A DNA stretch of 64,000 nucleotides. It comes from JAAGZL01 sp050288625. GTDB taxonomy: Bacteria; Pseudomonadota; Gammaproteobacteria; Chromatiales; Chromatiaceae. The notes below the pieces were generated by a model that was not told where the DNA came from, did no database searches, and worked only from the letters and a program-made list of their open reading frames with translations. Of the stretch, positions 59,074 through 64,000 are shown piece after piece. The position numbers and the translations under genes were made by a program. Each line of letters opens with the position of its first letter. Position 1 is the first letter of the stretch. Where the stretch lies: assembly GCA_050288625.1 (NCBI GenBank), contig JBNKEE010000047.1:1-64000 (forward strand). Reading direction: 5' to 3'.

Positions 59074-60255
59074 CTATTTCTTCTTACCCTTCTTCTTGGT
59101 CGTGCTTTTTTTCTTAGCTGCAACTTTTTTCTTGGCCGGAGCCTTCTTTTTAGCTGGAGCTTTTTTCTTGGCTACGGTCTTTTTCCTAACCGGCGCTTTC
59201 TTTTTGGCCGTTGTCTTTTTCCTGGCTACCGTCTTTTTCTTTACTGCAGCCTTTTTCTTTACTGTGGGCTTTTTCTTGGTTACATTTTTTTTCTTTGTTG
59301 TACTCTTTTTCTTAACCGCAGCTTTCTTCTTGGGCGGTGTTTGTTTCTTGGCTGGAGTCTTCTTTTTGACCGACGTCTTTTTCTTAGCTGGTGCTTTCTT
59401 CTTTGTCGTAGCATTCTTTTTAGTCGTAGTCCTTTTCTTGACCGGCGTCTTCTTCGCAACCGGAATCTCATTTATTTCGGTATCTGTCTCCACGTCTTCC
59501 TCTGGCACCCCGCTATCCTCGCTATTCGCCAGCTGTCCTTGCACGGCCGCCTCGGCAACCTGTTCTACCTTATCCATGAGAGCCTGGGTCTTTTCTGCCT
59601 GGGATCTTGTCCAGTCATCAACGGCCTGATACAGAAAGTTTGTAACCTCTTTAGGGGTTCCGCCCCCCTCTACTTCTCGCAGCTTGTCGTGCAGAAGATA
59701 GTATGAGACAAGGGAATGGATCTGTTGTTCGTAGGCCCGCAAGCGATTGCTGATTACAACCTCGTTGCTATCTGCGCCACGGCCCACCCGGCCACCACAC
59801 ATATCACATACGCCATGCACCATGGGCGGGCTGGTGAATATATTGTATCTCATGCCACAGGAGATACAGGTTCGACGACCCTCCAAGCGCTCCAGCAACA
59901 CTTCATCTTCAACGTTTAGGTGCAGCGCCAGATCAAGGGTCATACCGCAGCCTTCCAACATCTCGTCCAGGGTATCCGCCTGAGCGGTAGAACGCGGGAA
60001 ACCAACCAGAACAAAACCTGACTTTACATCCTGCTGAGCCATTCGATCACGTATTACATCAAGCAGCAGCTCGTCGGGGATATACTGTCCATGCTCAAGA
60101 TACGCTTGAGCCTGAATTCCTACCTCTAGTCTTTTTTCCACCGCATCGGCCAGCATGTCTGCGATAGTGAGCAGAACTAGTCCGTATTTTTCTGCCAGCT
60201 TAACGGCATATTCGCCCTTATCAGATCCTGGCGGTCCCAGAAGCACCATTCTCAT
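59074..60255 (-). CDS. Adenylate-kinase-like protein with histone-H1-like lysine-rich tail
   Basis: The 393-residue product starts at ATG 60255; a TTG four codons earlier is less likely. Residues 1-215 form a nucleoside-monophosphate-kinase domain: P-loop GPPGSDKG (7-14), GFPRSTAQ (85-92), a Cys4 zinc lid (C130, C133, C150, C153) and RLRAY. Several adenylate kinase residues are changed: STGDML is LTIADML, and the lid DD is AD. An acidic linker (about 240-262) follows. The tail (265-393) is about 21 hexads of three small residues plus three lysines or arginines, as in histone H1 and AlgP. It could bind DNA, RNA or polyphosphate; activity is unproven. Confidence 0.85.
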   Translation of the reverse strand: MRMVLLGPPGSDKGEYAVKLAEKYGLVLLTIADMLADAVEKRLEVGIQAQAYLEHGQYIPDELLLDVIRDRMAQQDVKSGFVLVGFPRSTAQADTLDEMLEGCGMTLDLALHLNVEDEVLLERLEGRRTCISCGMRYNIFTSPPMVHGVCDMCGGRVGRGADSNEVVISNRLRAYEQQIHSLVSYYLLHDKLREVEGGGTPKEVTNFLYQAVDDWTRSQAEKTQALMDKVEQVAEAAVQGQLANSEDSGVPEEDVETDTEINEIPVAKKTPVKKRTTTKKNATTKKKAPAKKKTSVKKKTPAKKQTPPKKKAAVKKKSTTKKKNVTKKKPTVKKKAAVKKKTVARKKTTAKKKAPVRKKTVAKKKAPAKKKAPAKKKVAAKKKSTTKKKGKKK

Positions 60256-60554
60256 TGTAATTCCCAACCTATATCCACTATTAGTATTATTTGCTGACGG
60301 CTAGATTGTTCGGTTAGCCGGTTATCCACATGTAACGGCTTGTTTTTAAAGGACAATCACTAAAACTCATAGGGTTATCCAAGTTTTGCATTTGTCCCTT
60401 CATCGATCCTCAGATAGAGTTATCCGATAATTCCCTTAAAGTCAACGTAGCTGTGTGATCAAATATCTATTTAGAGTAAATTTCACAAGCCCAGCCAAGA
60501 AAGACATATTACAATCTCCTCCATCGACAATGATCATGCAAAAAGGAAGCACAG
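60256..60554. other. Divergent intergenic region with DnaA-box-like motifs
   Basis: This 299-nt gap between the divergent kinase-like and pfp genes contains no supported gene. TTATCCACA at 60322-60330 is a perfect DnaA-box consensus, and TTATCC also occurs at 60375 and 60420 with weaker 3' ends. The region presumably holds both promoters. An AAGGAAGC ribosome site precedes the pfp ATG. Confidence 0.4.
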
Positions 60555-61817
60555 ATGAGTAGCAAAAACGCATTCTACGCCCAGTCTGGAGGGGTAACCG
60601 CCGTTATCAATGCATCTGCCTGCGGCGTCATCGAGACTGCACGTAAACACAGCGACCGCATAGGAAGGGTGTTTGCCGGTAAAAATGGCATTATAGGGGC
60701 ACTAACGGAAGAACTAATCGACACCAGCGCAGAAAGCGACGACGCCATAGCAGCCCTACGCCATACCCCGTCCGGCGCCTTCGGCTCCTGTCGATTTAAG
60801 CTAAAAGGTCTAGAAGAGAACAGGCGTGAATACGAGCGCCTCATTGAGGTGTTCAAGGCTCACGATATTGGATACTTCTTTTATAACGGCGGCGGTGACT
60901 CGGCCGACACCTGCCACAAGGTATCCCAGTTATCTGAGACCATGGGTTTCCCAATTCAGGCCATACATGTACCCAAGACGGTAGACAACGATCTTCCCAT
61001 AACCGATAACTGTCCTGGGTTCGGATCGGTCGCGAAATATATAGCCGTATCCACACGCGAGGCCAGCTATGACGTACGTTCCATGGCCAAGTCATCCACC
61101 AAGGTGTTTGTGTTGGAGGTGATGGGCCGTCACGCCGGTTGGATCGCCGCGGCCGGCGGCCTAGCAGCGGACGCGGATAACGATATCCCCATCGTTATCC
61201 TGTTTCCGGAGGTAGAGTTCGACCAAGAGGCCTTCCTGGCCAACTGCAAAGATAAGGTAGAGAGCCACGGTTATGTGATCGTGGTGGTGTCCGAGGGAGC
61301 GCACTGGCCTGACGGACGCTTCCTGGCTGAACAGGGTACCAGAGATGCATTCGGCCATGCCCAGCTGGGAGGGGCAGCGCCGGTGGTGGCCAACATGATC
61401 AAAGAGCATTTGGGGTACAAGTTCCACTGGAGCGTGGCGGATTATCTGCAGCGCGCCGCCCGGCATCTGGCCTCCAAGACCGACGTGGAGCAGGCCTATG
61501 CTCTGGGACAGGCTGCTGTAGAGCTTGCACTAGAAGGCAAGAACGCCATTATGCCGGCCATAATCCGCACCTCCAATGACCCCTATAGATGGGAAATCAG
61601 AGAGGCGGCCCTATCCAAGGTTGCGAACGTAGAGAAGATGATGCCGACTGAATTCATAACCGAGGACGGCTTTAGTATAACCCAGGCCTGCCGGGAGTAT
61701 CTGCTACCACTTATCCAGGGAGAGGATTATCCTCCCTACAAAGACGGACTACCGGAGTACGTGACACTAAAAAATCTTGTGGTGCCAAGGAAATTAGCCG
61801 ATAATTTCCAGCCGTAG
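60555..61817 (+). CDS. pfp: Diphosphate-fructose-6-phosphate 1-phosphotransferase
   Basis: The 420-residue enzyme phosphorylates fructose 6-phosphate with pyrophosphate instead of ATP and is reversible. The PPi-specific PKTVDNDLPITD segment (ATP enzymes have TIDND), YNGGGDSADT loop and EVMGRHAGWIAA are visible. It lies 240 nt upstream of hppA, forming a PPi-metabolism pair. A hairpin terminator follows, so hppA probably has its own promoter. Confidence 0.94.
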   Translation: MSSKNAFYAQSGGVTAVINASACGVIETARKHSDRIGRVFAGKNGIIGALTEELIDTSAESDDAIAALRHTPSGAFGSCRFKLKGLEENRREYERLIEVFKAHDIGYFFYNGGGDSADTCHKVSQLSETMGFPIQAIHVPKTVDNDLPITDNCPGFGSVAKYIAVSTREASYDVRSMAKSSTKVFVLEVMGRHAGWIAAAGGLAADADNDIPIVILFPEVEFDQEAFLANCKDKVESHGYVIVVVSEGAHWPDGRFLAEQGTRDAFGHAQLGGAAPVVANMIKEHLGYKFHWSVADYLQRAARHLASKTDVEQAYALGQAAVELALEGKNAIMPAIIRTSNDPYRWEIREAALSKVANVEKMMPTEFITEDGFSITQACREYLLPLIQGEDYPPYKDGLPEYVTLKNLVVPRKLADNFQP

Positions 61818-61836
61818 CAATCCGGGAAAATATTTC

Positions 61837-61857
61837 ACGGGGGGTCTGACCCCCCGT
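61837..61857 (+). terminator. GC-rich hairpin after pfp
   Basis: ACGGGGGGT-CTG-ACCCCCCGT is a perfect 9-bp stem followed by TTTCTATGTT, a short broken T-tract. It fits a rho-independent terminator but the GGGGTCTGACCCC core is also a common dispersed palindrome. Confidence 0.6.
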
Positions 61858-61898
61858 TTCTATGTTACAAATTAACAAAATTCAAACAGTTATAAAAT

Positions 61899-61919
61899 GC
61901 GGCCAACCAAATGGGCCGC
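61899..61919. other. Second hairpin in pfp-hppA gap
   Basis: GCGGCC and GGCCGC form a 6-bp stem with a 9-nt loop, flanked by AAAAT and TTTA. It may be a backup terminator for pfp or part of the hppA leader. Confidence 0.35.
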
Positions 61920-62057
61920 TTTAGCTGGAATTTTACATAAACATTTACACTGGAATTCACAAAAGGGTTCCTGAATATAAATACATATAAAGTTACCGGA
62001 AAAATACTGCATCAATACGAAAACTCACAGCATATTAAGCACTTAGGAGAAGATATA

Positions 62058-64000
62058 ATGTCACTTGAACTGATATTTGCCCTGGTCTGCGCTGCAGCAG
62101 CCGTGGTATATGGGATCGTTTCTGTGAAATGGATCCTAGCTCAGCCGGAAGGAAACGACCGGATGAAAGAGATTGCAGGGGCCGTGCAAGAAGGCGCCAA
62201 GGCCTATCTAAACCGCCAATACTCAGCGATTGGCCTGGTGGGCGTTATCCTATTGATTGTTATTTGGTACGCCCTCAACGCCGGCACCGCAATCGGTTTT
62301 GCCATCGGCGCAATCCTTTCCGGTGCTGCCGGATACATCGGCATGAACATCTCTGTACGCTCTAATCTACGTACTGCTGAGGCAGCAAACAACGGTATAA
62401 ACGCAGCGCTGCAGATAGCATTCCGTGGTGGCGCCATCACCGGTATGCTGGTAGTTGGCCTGGGCCTGCTGGGTGTTGCCGGTTACTATGCCGGACTCCA
62501 TCTGGCCGGTGTAAGCGACAAGGATGCCCTGCATGCCCTGGTTGGCCTGGCCTTCGGCGGATCTCTGATCTCTATCTTCGCTCGACTGGGCGGCGGCATC
62601 TTCACCAAGGGTGCAGACGTAGGTGCCGACATCGTGGGTAAAGTAGAGGCAGGTATTCCTGAGGATGATCCCCGCAACCCAGCCGTTATCGCTGACAACG
62701 TAGGTGATAACGTAGGCGACTGCGCTGGCATGGCTGCCGATCTGTTTGAAACCTATGCTGTAACCGTAGTCGCCACTATGCTATTGGGCGGACTATTGCT
62801 GACCAGTGCCGGTGCAACTGCTATTACCTACCCACTGGTTCTGGGTGGTGTATCCATTATCGCCTCTATAATCGGCACCTTCTTCGTAAAGGCCAAAGAC
62901 GGGGCTACCAACGTCATGCCAGCCCTGTACAGGGGTCTGGCTGTAGCTGGCGCCATCTCTGCCGTAGCCTACTACTTCGTAACCAGCATGATGATGGGCA
63001 CTGTGGTTATTGACGGTGTGGCCAACCCAGGAACGGCCCTATATTTCTGCGCCTTGATTGGACTGGGCCTAACCGCGGCCATGGTGGTGATCACTGAGTA
63101 CTACACCTCAACCGAGTTCAAACCGGTACGCTATATAGCCGAGGCCTCCACTACCGGTGACGGCACCAACGTGATCGCCGGACTGGGCATCTCCATGAAA
63201 TCTACCGCCGCGCCGGTAATCGTTATCTGTGCCGCTATCTGGGGCTGCTTCGAGCTGGCCGGCCTGTATGGTATCGCCATCGCCGCCACCTCTATGCTCT
63301 CTATGTCTGGCATCATCGTGGCCCTGGACGCCTACGGCCCCATTACCGATAACGCCGGCGGTATCGCCGAGATGGCCGAGCTGGATGAAAAGATCCGCAA
63401 CATCACCGATCCACTGGACGCAGTCGGCAATACCACCAAGGCCGTGACCAAAGGGTACGCCATCGGCTCCGCTGGTCTGGCCGCCCTGGTACTGTTCGCC
63501 GACTACACCCACACCCTTGACACGCATTTGGGTAGCGTCACATCTTTCGACCTCTCCAATCACATGGTTCTGATCGGTCTGTTGATCGGCGGTCTGGTGC
63601 CTTTCCTGTTTGGCGCCATGGCCATGGAAGCTGTTGGTAAGGCTGCCGGCGGCATCGTAAACGAGGTGCGTCGTCAGTTTAAGGAGATGCCGGGCATCAT
63701 GGATCACACCCAGAAGCCTGACTACTCCAAGGCCGTAGACATGCTGACCAAGGCCGCTATTAAGGAGATGGTAGTGCCATCCCTGCTGCCTATCGCCGTT
63801 CCTATCCTGGTCGGTCTTATACTGGGCGCTCAGGCCCTGGGTGGACTGCTGATCGGCACCATCGTTACCGGTCTGTTCGTGGCAATCTCCATGACCGCCG
63901 GTGGTGGCGCTTGGGATAACGCCAAAAAATATATTGAGGACGGCAACTTCGGCGGCAAAGGCTCCGACGCCCACAAGGCGGCGGTCACCGGTGACACCGT
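62058..64000 (+). CDS. hppA: Proton-translocating membrane pyrophosphatase, 3' end cut by window edge
   Basis: The frame opens at ATG 62058 (AGGAG 8 nt before) and stays open to base 64000, about 647 codons of the usual 660-700. HppA hydrolyses PPi to pump protons. The substrate motif DVGADIVGKVEAGIPEDDPRN, DNVGDNVGDCAGMAADLFE and the late GGAWDNAKKYIE...KGSDAHKAAVTGDT are intact. The GNTTKAVT stretch has Lys and Thr where K+-dependent enzymes have Ala and Gly, marking the K+-independent class. It follows pfp. About 14-16 transmembrane segments are expected. Confidence 0.97.
   Translation, partial: MSLELIFALVCAAAAVVYGIVSVKWILAQPEGNDRMKEIAGAVQEGAKAYLNRQYSAIGLVGVILLIVIWYALNAGTAIGFAIGAILSGAAGYIGMNISVRSNLRTAEAANNGINAALQIAFRGGAITGMLVVGLGLLGVAGYYAGLHLAGVSDKDALHALVGLAFGGSLISIFARLGGGIFTKGADVGADIVGKVEAGIPEDDPRNPAVIADNVGDNVGDCAGMAADLFETYAVTVVATMLLGGLLLTSAGATAITYPLVLGGVSIIASIIGTFFVKAKDGATNVMPALYRGLAVAGAISAVAYYFVTSMMMGTVVIDGVANPGTALYFCALIGLGLTAAMVVITEYYTSTEFKPVRYIAEASTTGDGTNVIAGLGISMKSTAAPVIVICAAIWGCFELAGLYGIAIAATSMLSMSGIIVALDAYGPITDNAGGIAEMAELDEKIRNITDPLDAVGNTTKAVTKGYAIGSAGLAALVLFADYTHTLDTHLGSVTSFDLSNHMVLIGLLIGGLVPFLFGAMAMEAVGKAAGGIVNEVRRQFKEMPGIMDHTQKPDYSKAVDMLTKAAIKEMVVPSLLPIAVPILVGLILGAQALGGLLIGTIVTGLFVAISMTAGGGAWDNAKKYIEDGNFGGKGSDAHKAAVTGDT

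Noticed and set aside
59032..59706. Two long plus-strand frames rich in Phe and Leu opposite the kinase tail
   Set aside because: They are the reverse complement of AAG/AAA lysine and GCC/GCT alanine codons in the tail. The apparent membrane protein is a composition artefact.
60256..60554. Replication origin at the DnaA-box cluster
   Set aside because: Only one full consensus box is present, there is no AT-rich unwinding element series, and none of dnaA, dnaN, gidA or rpmH is nearby.
63108..63974. A 288-codon minus-strand frame opposite hppA
   Set aside because: It is a shadow of a highly conserved membrane pyrophosphatase gene and shows no domain.

Overview
The window is a gene-dense stretch of chromosome from a free-living-type gammaproteobacterium. 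The evidence is gene order. I recognise crp/osmC, yhdP-nit-tldD-pmbA, leuS-lptE-holA-proA-nadD-rsfS-rlmH, rpmG-rpmB-radC, coaBC-dut-algC-argB-slmA-pyrE, thiS-thiG-trmB, cysQ-nudE-yrfG and rhlB/trxA-rho, all arranged as in Pseudomonas-like or enterobacterial genomes. The pairing of a PPi-dependent phosphofructokinase with a proton-pumping pyrophosphatase fits methylotrophic or sulfur-oxidising gammaproteobacteria, but no sulfur or methane gene lies in the window, so the exact group is a guess. There are no insertion sequences, prophage genes or CRISPR arrays.

Layout. 1-5.3 kb: ribosomal proteins S9 (cut by the left edge) and L13, an orphan GlcF-like iron-sulfur protein, OsmC/Crp, a tail-anchored unknown and an NfeD/SPFH pair. 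5.4-13.1 kb: ttcA, an RND pump without an outer-membrane partner, a membrane diguanylate cyclase, a lipoprotein and an alpha/beta hydrolase. 13.1-30.0 kb: one long minus-strand housekeeping block (TldD/E protease, nitrilase homologue, YhdP, RNase G, Maf, RlmH, RsfS, NadD, ProA, HolA, LptE, LeuS). 30.1-31.97 kb: zinc-ribbon YbeL homologue, L33, L28, RadC. 32.1-41.5 kb: CoaBC, Dut, a membrane-anchored AlgC, ArgB, SlmA, then a DUF4124 protein and a sodium symporter before PyrE. 41.5-45.5 kb: macrodomain protein with a small coupled membrane protein, and thiS-thiG-trmB-fetA-fetB. 45.6-49 kb: tRNA-Gly(CCC), AsmA, YggX, tRNA-Phe(GAA) followed by a broken copy of its 3' end, and a secreted repeat protein. 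49-58.4 kb: SafE-type membrane protein, a sigma-54-activator-like protein with lost catalytic residues, MsbA, CysQ-NudE, YrfG, YkgJ, RhlB, TrxA and Rho. 58.5-64 kb: DUF202-like protein, an adenylate kinase homologue with a histone-H1-like tail, PPi-PFK and HppA (cut by the right edge).

Most genes are core. The points most worth a second look are the kinase with a 129-residue tail of about 21 lysine-rich hexads (59074-60255), the catalytically degenerate bEBP (49848-50789), the interrupted tRNA-Phe fragment (48453-48591) beside a secreted 15-residue-repeat protein, the absence of mutY between asmA and yggX, and LexA-like palindromes upstream of rplM and leuS.
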